64,000 nt of DNA, taken from positions 34,970,612-35,034,611 of the forward strand of contig NC_037091.1 of the NCBI RefSeq assembly GCF_002994745.2, read 5' to 3'. Position 1 is the stretch's first letter, and each line of letters starts with the position of its first letter. The notes beneath the pieces were generated by a model. The model was not told where the DNA came from. It made no database searches and worked only from the letters and a program-made list of their open reading frames with translations. Shown here piece after piece: positions 52,201-63,004 of the stretch. The position numbers were made by a program, and so were the translations under genes. The stretch is from Rosa chinensis (Eukaryota > Streptophyta > Magnoliopsida > Rosales > Rosaceae).

Positions 52201-54891
52201 TCCGGTTACATGTTTTTTTTTGGAAGTTCAAAGTTATGTATAAGCTGAGTACAGTTTAGAGGGCAATGGTTGATATGCTTAATTGAAGTCCATGCGAAGT
52301 TCAAAATATTCAAGAACATTGACAAAAAAGAAAGAAAGAAATGGAAGTAGATTAATTGCTTTATTTTCAAAACATTAAGAAAGTTGGTAGATATACATTA
52401 GGTCAAATAGAGACTTCTAAAGTAATGTTGGATTGAAGATATTGTATATGTTTACGGGTACAAAAAAATAGGTTAAGTACCCAGCATAATGTGTTTATGT
52501 ATACATTTGATCAAATAGATACTTCTAAAGTTATAGGTTTACGTGTACAGACAAACTGGGGGGTTTTTTTTTTTTTACTGAGGGAGGGTGGGTGTACTGC
52601 AGGTGTGGTGTAGCTTTTTCTGAGGAGGAGATTAAGGATTGTTTCTTATGGTCATTATGTTTCATGATTAAGTTTTTCTTTTTCTCTTTATATTTTTATT
52701 TTTCTATATGTATACATTCTTTCATAGATTAATTAACTTTTTTCTGTTCTTTGAAATATATAATCTCTACTTCGTATATCCCTCATAGGATGTCATAGGC
52801 TAGCAGTCTAGTACTGTTTGGCTTGTTGCAATGTTTAATTCACAGTTTCTCATAACAGTATAAACCTATAATTAACTTCAGGTTGAGAGGATTGTCCCTG
52901 GATCAATACCATCAACTGTAGAGGGACCTGTTGTTCTCGTTGTCAACAAAGCTGATGGAGATGAAGAGGTTTGTGCTTTCACTCAGGCCATAGTAATGGT
53001 ATAAACAATCCAGTTACAATAGTTCTCTTATAGTTACTTACATCTGGCAGCTAACAGCGGCTGGGAATAACATTGTGGGAGTTGTTCTTCTGGCTTCCTC
53101 ACTTGTCTCATCTTGGTGTCAGGGCTCAACAAATATGTCTTCTCTATCCAAATGTGACAGTCATTGAAATGTCAGGGCTCGACAAGTACGTCTTGTCCAT
53201 CCAAATGTGACAGTCATTGAAAGGTTTTGATATAACTGCATAACTTTAACCAATAAACTATGATGGTGATCTACAGGAGAAGGTTGTGTTCGTGACATGT
53301 GAAGACGATGACAAAGTTGCTGATATACAAAAACATAAGGAAAAATATGTGAAGGTTAATTTTCTGGACATCTCTAAAGAGTTTCGAAATTCATCATTTT
53401 CTGAAAATTCTCTTATCATTATAAAAGTGCATCACTCAATTGATGCCTGGTGGGCCTTATAGCTCTAATGGTATTAGTTACACCCCACATTCAAGGCTAG
53501 ACTCACTCTTGCTTTCCTCCCTTTCCCAATTTTTGTCCAATTTTGAAAATTAAAAAAAAAATTGTAAAGATAGAAAAAGTCGAGTGAGAGGAGCCAAAGG
53601 AACAGTAGCAATGAAAAAAATAAAATGGTGCTAGGACATTTTTATTTGTAAATTTGATATAATATTTTTTTTTGGCATCCATGAATTTTGCAGGTTAGAA
53701 GCATCCTCATCCAGTGTTGAAATATATCCTTAATCAGAAAACAGCAATGGCAATTTTGCAGTGAAAAATCTTTCTGGCAATTTTGCACCAAAAGTTGATT
53801 CCTGTGGAACTCCTGACCCTTCCTGGTCTGCTGCTAAACCCCAGATTCCAATCAGGTACAATTTTGTTCCTGAACAAATCAAGCAAAATAGAGGGATAGA
53901 AAGTACCAGCATTACACCAGTAGGGTTCTAATCAAGTAGCAGTCATCACTCCTAGAGAGAACATAAAATATTCCATGATCACACCGGCCTTTTTCATCAC
54001 ATGAAACACACTTGGAATTGCTCCAAGTCAAACTATACTTCACACATGAGTAAAATCTCAAGAAATTTTGGTTCACTGATGTTGGTTTTCATCATCACAA
54101 ATTGTATTTTCATCTAGGGGGTATCTGCCGGTGGAGTTTTACTACTTGCTGATGCAGAAGCACTGAATTCAGGTGCAAAAGCCGCTGCTTGTGGTCATTT
54201 AGCTTCTTTGGCAAAAGCATCTGATAAAGGTAATATCCAATTTTGGTTAGGACTGCAACTTTTCTTTCCAAGGATTAACTCACTAATCCCTTTTAGAACT
54301 CTTATTTTCTTTAACAACCGTATTTCCTGTGTTTATGTCTTAAATATCCTCTTTTGTTCCTATTGGATGCATGAACATCATTGTCATTGGGGTGCACTAG
54401 AAGGGTTAGTTTTTCATTGGAGTGCATTAGTGTACTGTAGAAATTTGGTGCATACTTATATCTATGGACTAAGGGTGATGTGGATTCCCTAAAAGCACTA
54501 TCTGCTATTTTCCTGCATATATTGGTGTTCCTCTACATTTACTTACTTGTGGTTTTTCCATTTGCAGTTTTTAGTGACCAAGGGGTACCAGCTTCCTTTA
54601 ATGTCCCTGCTGGAGCAGTGATACCATTTGGCTCTATGGAACTGGCATTAGAGAAAAGCAAATCCATTGAATCATTCACGTCCTTTCTAAATAAGATAGA
54701 AACATTGAAGCCGGAAAGTGGAGAACTTGACCAAGTATGTGGTCAGCTTCAGGAACTGATCTCTTCTCTACAGCCCTCCAAAGATATCATTGATAGAATA
54801 GCTAAAATATTTCCAGGAAATGCACGGCTAATTGTTCGTTCAAGTGCTAATGTTGAAGACTTGGCTGGAATGTCGGCTGCTGGACTACAAT
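49244..54891 (+). pseudogene. PWD: PWD pseudogene, exon blocks 4-16
   Basis: Blocks: 49244-49328 (LAEKLESIKESIDDKGRSAL), 49883-50041, 50168-50220, 51053-51261 ([20 protein letters not shown]), 51377-51495, 51853-51923, 52067-52184 ([15 protein letters not shown]), 52882-52968 ([16 protein letters not shown]), 53051 to about 53140, 53277-53354, 53694-53855, 54118-54229 and 54568-54891. In the block at 53051 a loss of bases after GVVLL changes the frame just before the phosphohistidine region, so that segment is misread (ASSLVSSW). The block at 53694 has an in-frame TAA after SSVEIYP. The last block carries the beginning of the ATP-binding region ([20 protein letters not shown]) and stops at the boundary of a repeat. 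Confidence 0.9.
53118..53223. repeat. 53-base tandem duplication over a PWD splice donor
   Basis: 53118-53170 and 53171-53223 are near-identical (GTCAGGGCTC, then AACAAATATGTC or GACAAGTACGTC, then TCCAAATGTGACAGTCATTG). The second copy keeps the exon end and a donor-like GTACGT; the first has lost it. The unit covers the end of the exon and the start of the intron. Confidence 0.9.
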
Positions 54892-55439
54892 GATATAGAA
54901 ATTGCAGTTTTGGATGCCTTAACGATCATCAAATTGGCTGAAATTTTGTAGAGATGATCTATACATTAGGATCTAAAAATTGAACGGTTAAGATGTGAAA
55001 ATATGATCGGAAAGTGTGGGTAAAAATGAGAAATCCGTACCTTTTTGCTTAGGTGCGGATATCTGCACCTGAGCAAGGTTGTGTGTGTATATATATATAT
55101 ATATATATCATAATTTGGATATGACAGTCTACTCTGTTTTATTATTTATTTAACCTTTTGATGTGGGAGCTTTTATAAACTCCAGGAACTCCATGAGCTT
55201 TTATAATCTCATAATAACATTGCTGGACTGCAACTTTGGAAGTTTGGAACCATAGAGATTAGAGGTGTTTTCATTTTCATAAACTCCAGGAATTATGATA
55301 TAGCAAAAACACCGAGTGACGAGCATATATGAAGACAAATGATACAAAACCCTCCTCACTCTTTAAGGTCTGCAGAGTCTTATAACTTTGCACAACGATG
55401 CACAAGTAAGTGAGCTTTTGTATCCAAATGGTGGCTGGA
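54892..55439. mobile_element. MITE-like or MULE-end sequence with hairpin and (TA)n
   Basis: It starts where PWD homology ends. At about 55041-55078 lies a palindrome made of CTTAGGTGCGGATAT and CTGCACCTGAG, and a (TA)n tract follows at 55087-55108. The design is like that of the small element at 22112-22480 (a GTGCGGAC hairpin next to TA repeats), so both may be one superfamily. Only one end is seen here. The rest of the stretch has no motif. Confidence 0.4.
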
Positions 55440-56030
55440 AGCCCCCCTTGTTCTAATGCTCATTCAACCAAGCTGAAGCTAACATTATTGCAAGTATCCC
55501 CTCTTGGAGATGGAAGGAGTGAAGACTGCCTTAGATAGTTCTACGAGAAAGATGGAAAATACTCGGTGTGCTCTGGATATAAGGTAGCTTTGCGTAGTGG
55601 TGGGTCAGGGGCGGATAGGAAGAAGAAGTTTTGGAACAGAGTTTGGGGACTGGGCATTCCAAGCAGAATGAAGCTGTTCATATGGCACGCTATAGCCTAT
55701 TTAGAAGAAAAGTAGGTAACAATGCTCAGATGTACAAGACGTGGTGCGCATGAGGAGTGGCTTTCCATGCATTATGGGATTGTCTTCTAAGCAAACAGGT
55801 CTTTTCTCTCCTTTGGCAACAGAACTTATGGCACTGAAAGTGGGCATTAGGTTTTCTATTGAAGCTTGTATTCTTCCTCTCACGGATGCAGCAAGATTAA
55901 TCATTTGTGATGATCCATGCTGGGCTGAATGAGGAGCTTTGGTAGGAAACTTGGAATTGTTGAAGAACTTACTTTGGGCAGCTTCAAGGGACACTACAAT
56001 AGTCTGGTTCAACAAGCATATGGATGACAT
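55440..56030 (+). pseudogene. LINE 3' remnant: zf-RVT and RNase H pieces
   Basis: Near 55540-55690 the frame gives EDGKYSVCSGYKVAL and FWNRVWGLGIPSRMKLFIWH, the zf-RVT region that follows the reverse transcriptase in plant L1-type LINEs. At about 55800-55930 the frame gives ATELMALKVGIRFSIEACI and LIICDDPCW, like the RNase H-type domain (RVT_3). The order fits the parts that are missing from the LINE ending at 19405, but the two are 36 kb apart and need not be one element. Confidence 0.65.
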
Positions 56031-56044
56031 GCTATTAGAAGCTT

Positions 56045-58080
56045 CAGATTGAGGCTGCTGTACAATGGTTAGCAGACCATGATGGACCAGAACACTGGAG
56101 TAAATCACACTTTAGTGAGCATTGTGAGTGTGACATGCTATTGAACAATGTACGTGAATGGTGGAACAAAGTCATTCTAGAGTGTAGAGACTAGTCTACT
56201 TTAGTAATGTTTGAATGGTTGAGGCAAAATATGATGCTGATAAGGTTGAACAATAGGAGCGTGGGCTGTGTAGCAGGTTTGAATTGGAAAACTGATATTG
56301 GGCCAAGGATTCGGAAAATCATGAACAAGAATTCTGTTAGCGTAAGAGAATATATATGAAGCATTAATGTCCAGTGACTGTGATTGAAATACATAGGAGG
56401 GGTGCAAGCATTCTGTCAGTGCAGCATTCAGTTGATTTGGCCAAAGCTAACATGCACATGTAGGAGACGGCCATTGTCTGCTTTGCCATGCCCTCATGCA
56501 ATACCAGCAATATGGGTCAATGCTGATGACCCAGAGCCGGCCCTGGGCATAGGCCCAATAGGCACAGGCCTAGGGCCCCCAGTTTCATGGGCCCCAAAAA
56601 AAAAAAGCTCCTTTATATATATGTAAAAAAAAAAAAAAAAATTGTCTGATACTTATTTGATTGTTTGATCGCATCTAAACGACTTCTGTTTTTCAGTTCT
56701 TGTCACCTTAACAACGAAGCTTGTCTTGCGCCGAACTGCCGTCTCTAGATCTCTCTCCTTCTCACTTTTCAGACGAAACTTGTCCAGGTAATTCTCTCTT
56801 GCTCAAATTTCATGCCTCTTCGACTCTTCCTCTTGTCGAGGAGGAAGAAGGAAACGAGTTCTTCTTGAATTGGGTAGAAACAAAAGGTCGAAGGCCTGTT
56901 GTTCTTCATCCATTATTGCAGTCTTATTTTATCTTCTGTATCTGGGATTCTGGGTGATGATAATTTTATGTTAAGACTTAATCTTGTTCTTCAGTTCTTC
57001 TTTAATTTTCGTGTCTGGGTCTGTGGGTCACTGGGAGAGGGAGATGAGTTCTTTAATTTGTGTTTGGGTAGGATGGTAGGTCGGTACTCGACTACTTGGT
57101 AGGACTATAGGAGAGGAAGAACACAAGTCTCTGGTTCTCCTTTATTCTTTAATCTCAAATTGATTGTTTGTGTTACCGTGCTACTGAAACTACAAAACAA
57201 TGAACTAATCAACAATCAACTTGACTAGTTCACTATCAATTGAAAATTGTTTTGCTTTGCTGACTATCAATTGAAAGTGGGTTTAATATTAGGATAATGG
57301 TCTTGTATAGTTGTATCAATTGAAAATTGTTCTACTTTGTTGACCATCATTTGGGTTTAATTTTAGGATAATAGTTTGTATCATTTGTATGGCAGTAAGT
57401 TTGAATTGAAAATGGTTTTGTCGGTTTGATACATTGGTAATTGTATTATATGGCAATATGTTTCAATTAAAAATTCTATGTGTTTTATCTTTTGCAGGTT
57501 GTTATCATGGCTCCAATGAGTAAGTATCCTTCTGGGGCTAAAAAAAGAAAAGAGAAACAAAAAAGAGTGCATTAGTCAAGCTTCAAGCTGGGTCTCTACG
57601 CAAGTACTTTAATGCACATAGTGAACAAGTACATGAGAATGAGACTGAGAATGTGAATGAGAATGAGACTGAGGGAGCCCCAATTTTTTTTTTTCACCTA
57701 GAGCCCCTGAAATCCCAGGGCCGGCTCTGTGATGACCTTATTGCATACGTGCATCATTGTTATAAAGGCTTCCGTTGATGCATATTCGCATGCCATCAAT
57801 CTAGTTCCGTTCACTGACATGTGGAAGATCACTGGAGATACAGTGCAGCCTCTACCATATAGAAGCCAATCCTAGCTATGAGACCAAAGATGGTGATTCA
57901 CAGAGAAGAGGGTGAGGAACCACCTGAAAATAATCAAGGAAAGACCAACAACAATGTCCAGCATAGATATGTGACATTGTGACCATGAGTTGTAGAGTTT
58001 GTGGATCTGAGGAACACAACAAAAGAACTTGCCCCATTAAACTTGAAAGGAAGGATAGAGAGCACATGGGGTGAGAATTT
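56045..58080 (+). pseudogene. MuDR transposase C-terminal part, split by a hAT element
   Basis: 56045-56520 reads GPEHWSKSHFSEHCECDMLLN, ending the catalytic part, then VMFEWLRQNMMLIRLNN, IGPRIRKIMNKNSV and the SWIM zinc-binding motif CTCRRRPLSALPCPHAIPAI. The frame is cut at 56531 by a hAT insertion and resumes at 57738 with LIAYVHHCYK. At 57983-58050 a perfect CX2CX4HX4C knuckle, CRVCGSEEHNKRTC, follows. Several stops lie between. This belongs to the Mutator-like transposases that cut and paste DNA elements; no terminal repeats were found. Confidence 0.75.
56532..57729 (+). mobile_element. hAT transposon 2, perfect 8-bp TSD
   Basis: Ends CAGAGCCGGCCCTGGG and CCCAGGGCCGGCTCTG are perfect 16-base inverted repeats. 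The 8-bp target duplication TGATGACC (56524-56531 and 57730-57737) is perfect. The 1.2-kb inside keeps only a 5' piece of a hAT transposase-like frame (57507 on: MAPMSKYPSGAKKRKEKQK, then TAG). It is a non-autonomous derivative that landed in the SWIM-domain coding region of the MuDR remnant. Confidence 0.93.
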
Positions 58081-59033
58081 GAACATTAATTGTTATTTTT
58101 GTTTAAGGAATCGAAAACTGAATTGGGAGAGAATTGAGCCGTACTTTCATTGATAATAGGGGTCTCTTTAACCTAGAGTTTGTGTCAGATACATATTCTG
58201 GATTTACTTGAACACTCCGTCTTGTGTCGCCCAAACGTGGTCGGTGCTCCTCTCGTTGCCTCATTAAAACCTTGCTGAGTAACAAAAACCCAATGAGACA
58301 AAAATAACCTCGGTCGAAGGGGAAAAAGAGCACAACACACCCTTCATGTTTCGAGACCATACATGCAGACATCTCCCCTTGATGTCTGCATCTCCCCTGA
58401 TGACAACGGTCATGGGAGTTCGGATAACTTCCGCAAACGATGCTACCAACATGTTTCTCGAAAGTTGATATTTAGGCAATGACTTAGTGAGCAAGTCTGT
58501 CACACTGTCCTCAGATCAAACCTAGTTCACTTTAATCTTGAGAAGAGTCTGTTGTTGATGATTATACTTGGTGTTGTCGATTTTGATGTAGCCTTGCTTC
58601 ATTTGTTCAAAACAAGCAGCATTATCCTAAATGCTTATATGCTCATCTGTGGTAAACTTCAAACCACAATTGTTCAAACATGCATAATTATGGATCCAAT
58701 CCATATACATTCATGAACCACATCGTGAAGAGCAATAATCTCTGCATTGTTTAAAGATATAGCGACTAAGGTCTACTCTGTAGACCTCTAAGATATCACG
58801 GTCTTTACTCATGGTGAACACTTAACCAGTTTAGGAAGACTTTTGTGTGGGTCAGAGACATACCCAACATCAGCAAAACCTTCCAAAACACATGTTGTTT
58901 TGGGATAGGGATAGAGGACACAAGCCAGTATTGGCGACGTTTCTGGTGTGTGATGGGTCCGAATCCATTGTCTCTCTGTAGGGATAGAATAAGCCCATAT
59001 CAATCGTACATCTCTAGTACCAACAGATATTTT

Positions 59034-59279
59034 TTACACCAATCCAATGGCCGTTGGCACAAAGCTATATCTAGCTAATAAGTTCACTACAAATGAGATG
59101 TTCGGTCTTGCACATTGAGCTAAGTACAATAATGCGCCTATTGTACTTAAGCATGGCACTTTTGCCTTTAGCACATCTTCATCATCATCCTTTGGATGAA
59201 GAGGATCATTTTCAGGATCAAGACTACGGACGATCATGGGGGTGCTTGAAGGCTTGACTTTGTCAAAATGCCTAAGCAT
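59034..59279 (-). pseudogene. Copia reverse transcriptase C-terminal segment
   Basis: Open for 81 codons. It has the RPNISF.VNLLARYS pattern (RPDI is the usual form) that marks the end of the reverse transcriptase and the link to RNase H in plant Copia elements. The preceding catalytic YVDD box is not readable. Confidence 0.75.
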
Positions 59280-61003
59280 CTATCAACACGACGCTCAAGT
59301 TCCAGATCAAGATATAATCATGTTCTCCCAAAATCCTTCATCTCAAACTCGGATTTCAAGTTTTCAGTGGTTTCCCTTAACTCTTTAAAGGCTTTCAATG
59401 AAGATCATGTCCAACATGAACCGCGATAGAATTTGAAACTTGTTATGGAAATGCGCGGGCATATCCATTCTCAATCAAGTAGTCACTTTAGCGAGCATTT
59501 CAACCTTATTGTAAACGCGCTCCGTGGTCTAGAGCCACTTGACTTGGGTAAATGAAGTTCACCATGAACCTTCATGTACATTCCGTATCTAGATCCCCAT
59601 AGAGATACGTAGTAACCACATTTGTAAGCTACATGTTTAGTTATTCAGAAACTACCAAACTGACAGGGTAGTGGAGTGCAATGATATCCATTACGAGAGA
59701 ATATGTCTCATCGTAGTAGATTCCAAGGCTTTTTGTGAGAAGCCCTGTGCCATAAGGCGAGATTACCATCTCTTTTTTCTCAACACGCTTTCTAACGAAG
59801 ACCCATTAGTCAATAGGTTTTATGTTAAGAGGTGTTGGCATTACTAGCTCAAAAAACCTTCCTCTTCGTTAGAGAATCCAACTTAACCTAGATCACATCT
59901 TTCCATTTAGGCCAAATTTCTCTACATTGGCATTCATTCATCGACGGAGCATGGTTCGATATCATCGGACTCAACAAACTCATGCGCAACAAAATGCACA
60001 ACTACATCATCAATTATAATGGAGTTTCTATCCCACGTCTAGTGTAATTTTCATAGAGCTCTATATTCTCAGGAATATGTTCTAACGTTGAAGGTCCCCA
60101 ACAATAACTATAATCCGAAAGATTCTCATGAGACAGATTTTGAGTGTCGATGATACAAGGATTGGTTTGTACCAAAGTATCATTCGAACCCACGGGCCTC
60201 CCACGCATCCTAGCTGGGGCAATGGCCTATAACACCAGAGTGCCACTCTCTATGGCGTTGGCACCATGCTTACCTCCTTGTAGGGTGGCGCTACGTCCTC
60301 TCGTAAGGACGTCCATCCTTGCAGGCATGTTTGCAGCATATATGTGTGATCTCATCACTTTAGTAGGGATCGAGATGGAAAGATTGTCTCATCACAGTGA
60401 CAATCCGCAAATAGCGGTAAGGAGATCGCCTTGCAAGGGCATTAATTGGCAGACGATTGTTGGAGTCTTAAATCCAACTTAGTTGCCAATTCGTTTGTAA
60501 GGACCCATCATAGTGCGTTGTGGCGGCGTAATTGGCACATAAAATGGCATACTCAAATATACGTAAGTACGATACTGGTACCCAGTCACTAGCTGTAACA
60601 CATAGATAGATTGAGTAACGCTGGGTCGTAGACGAATTAGCATAGCTGCATGCGATATTTCATCACCCTAAGTGGATATAAGGAGATTGGTGTGCATTAA
60701 CAATATTCGGGCTACCATCGTAGTCGTTTCCAAGAGACCATTTAGATGTGTTCATGGGAATATTATGTCCAACATTAGTCCCAATGCAATAATCATCGAA
60801 AGTCTTCGATGTAAACTCTTTAGCGTTGTCAAGTCCAATTGACTGAATAGGATGATCTAGGGAGTGAGCCCGTTGTCATATGATATGTGCTAGGAGTGTA
60901 GTATAAGAAGCATTTACAAGTAGACAATGGCACACCACGTGACCAGCGTGTTTGTGTGTCAACCAACATCATGAAATATTTAAACGTCCACAAGTTGGTT
61001 GAA

Positions 61004-61348
61004 TCAGTCCACAAAATCCCCATGGATTCTATGTATGAACAGAATGAGTATTTTCATATCCTTTGCATAGGACGGTCGCAATCCTAACTTCCCTAAGGAA
61101 CAGGCTTTGCAAAACGAGCGAGCGGCTTTAGAAGCAACTAATGAGGATTTTGGTTGGGCCTGAGCGTCTGAAACGCTATTTGAAGCAAAGTTGGTTATTA
61201 CAGCATCACCTAGGGCCCCATCACCATGATAGACGCCATCCATGGCATCATGGATAGGGATTGTGTCAGCCCTAGACTGGTGGTGGACAGCGGCTGTGCC
61301 AGAGGCGGCGGCGGTCACACTTAGTCCGGGAATCAACATTTGATTCAT
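61004..61348 (-). pseudogene. Copia gag-pre-integrase segment
   Basis: The zinc-binding CKACSLGKLGLRP pattern lies at about residues 80-95 of this frame, followed by a HGDFVD that resembles the integrase start (usually GDICGP). The upstream 75 residues are low-complexity and alanine-rich. Confidence 0.7.
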
Positions 61349-62760
61349 CCTTCATTTTGCTCGAGAGAATGGATGTCTGTGTGAGGTCTTTAGTAGACGG
61401 ATCATCATATCATGACCAGGATGACCTATTCTATCATGACAAAGCTAATATGTGTCTAAATCCAAGAGATCTTCTCTCATGACTTTATTGGATTTAATAG
61501 ATCGAATAGTGACATAGAGTCACTACTAGAATTTTGTTCATTTACATCAGTCCAGAACCGATGTAAAACTAAATTCTAACCGATGTTTTTGTGGCTGATG
61601 TAAAAGATATAGACATCAGTATAAGCGCGTTTCTAACCGATGTCCCAGACAACAACCAACATCGATTCTAAAAAACAAATCGTAATCATTATAATCATCA
61701 TAATCTTATATGTTAACTATATTTAATTCTTCATATTTTCACATTTTATGCTTAATAAAGTATATCTTGAACAATACCTAAGTGAACATTTAAATCGATT
61801 ACAATTTCAGAAATGATGTCTAATACACTCGTAGACATCAGTCTCCAAAAAATACTAGATGTTCGTGTCCATTTTTACGTGCATCTTGACGCCTTATTCT
61901 CCTCAAAACGATGTATGTACCTTTAGGCAACATCAGTTAATCTATTAAGAATGATGTTTTATGTTACTAGGAACATCGCTTTTCGTTAGTTGAAACGATG
62001 TCTAGTAGTTTTGTAGACATCATTTCTATTTTACAAAACCGATGTTCTGTATTTCATGGTAAATCGGTTTACTTTATAACAGCTGATTTGTGCGTTGACA
62101 ATAGATATCGGTTTGGTGTTTAGATATTGATGTGCATTGATTTTGTGTACATCGATTTTTGGGTGACATTTCGATATGTTCATAATCATGAGACATCAGT
62201 CCAGTTTTAGGTACTGATTTGTAATCTCTGAATTGATATCGTTTTCTTTGACATTAGTGTTTTGTTTCCCATTTATATACATCAGTTCATATATATAAGA
62301 ATGATGTGCAAATAATCATCTAGCTGCTGGTGGTTGGAAAAGATCTAGAAATACATTTCTCATATATCATCCAAAAATTGAGGCATTCCATTCATTTTCC
62401 CATCTTCATTCATGATTCTACATAATTCACAAACCAAAACCCCAAAACCTACAAAGGCTAGCCCATAAACATAATAGCAACCAACTATATCAGTTCTACA
62501 TATATACACCAAACTTTCCTTCAAAGCAAAAACTAGCTAGCCTTACTCAAAAATTTCTTCATAGCCACAAGTCCTACACCCAACTCTGTATATAATCAGC
62601 CACTTCAATGCGCACCTCGTCAATTTGAGCTTGGCTATATGATTTGCGTGTCTTTACCGCCCACTAGAAATGTATTAAAAAACATATAAGTCACAATGGG
62701 GCTAAACAAGCTAATACTTAATTAAACCAAAATGTTCTTCATAATAATGCATATATGTAC

Positions 62761-62990
62761 CTTGGTTGGAAATGAAAGTGTCTCATCCTATATAATTTCC
62801 TTTATGTATCGCATAACATAATAGCCACACTCAACCTCACCCGGTTGTTTACGTACGCCCTATTTATTCAAAGTATTGAATTAAGGCATATATCGACATA
62901 CTAGATGTCCAATTAAACACATGTATAAGCCTTACCGGAAGCGGTTTTACTTTAGGTAGTTTGTCGAACCAAGGCCACATATCCAGAACC
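62761..62990 (-). pseudogene. Ulp1-like cysteine protease exon(s) of CACTA 3
   Basis: The exon 62860-62761 encodes KQPGEVECGYYVMRYIKEII; the cysteine in VECGYY is the catalytic one of the C48 (Ulp1/SENP) family, often found in plant CACTA and MULE elements. It has AG and GT borders. A TAG follows KEII in this frame, so the copy is broken. The preceding piece near 62990-62940 reads LLVLDMWPWFDKLPKVKPLP and ends in a GT donor. Catalytic His and Asp were not found. Confidence 0.6.
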
Positions 62991-63004
62991 AGCAACCCAG
63001 TTTG

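Larger units (their letters stand above)
33807..54891 (+). pseudogene. PWD: Phosphoglucan, water dikinase (PWD/GWD3), truncated and broken
   Basis: PWD adds phosphate to pre-phosphorylated starch in plastids, which helps starch breakdown. Sixteen exon-like blocks follow the order of the PWD protein, with plausible GT/AG borders. The N-terminal starch-binding region is missing: the first block starts at [19 protein letters not shown], next to the MULE right end. The C-terminal ATP-binding part is missing too: the last block stops after [11 protein letters not shown] at 54891. Inside are two compensating frameshifts in block 3, a frameshift just before the phosphohistidine region, and an in-frame TAA at about 53731. 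One intron (34955-49243) is swollen to 14.3 kb by an LTR and two CACTA elements. A functional PWD must lie elsewhere if the plant has one. Confidence 0.9.
58100..61510 (-). mobile_element. Degraded Ty1/Copia retrotransposon
   Basis: Reading right to left: a gag-pre-integrase segment at 61140-61030 (RSFCKACSLGKLGLRPSYAK), an integrase start at about 61020-60880 (YFMMLVDTQTRWSRGVPLS), then long unreadable sequence, then the reverse transcriptase end at 59279-59034 (STIGALLYLAQCARPNISF) and the RNase H end at 58503-58460 (MTDLLTKSLPKYQL). The order (integrase before reverse transcriptase) is that of Copia. Stops and shifts are everywhere. The stretch 58130-58380 may contain a 3' LTR but I could not find a matching 5' copy. 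Confidence 0.8.

Noticed and set aside
60144..60482. A 112-codon plus-strand frame in the Copia remnant
   Set aside because: Antisense to the degraded Copia pol; no family match.
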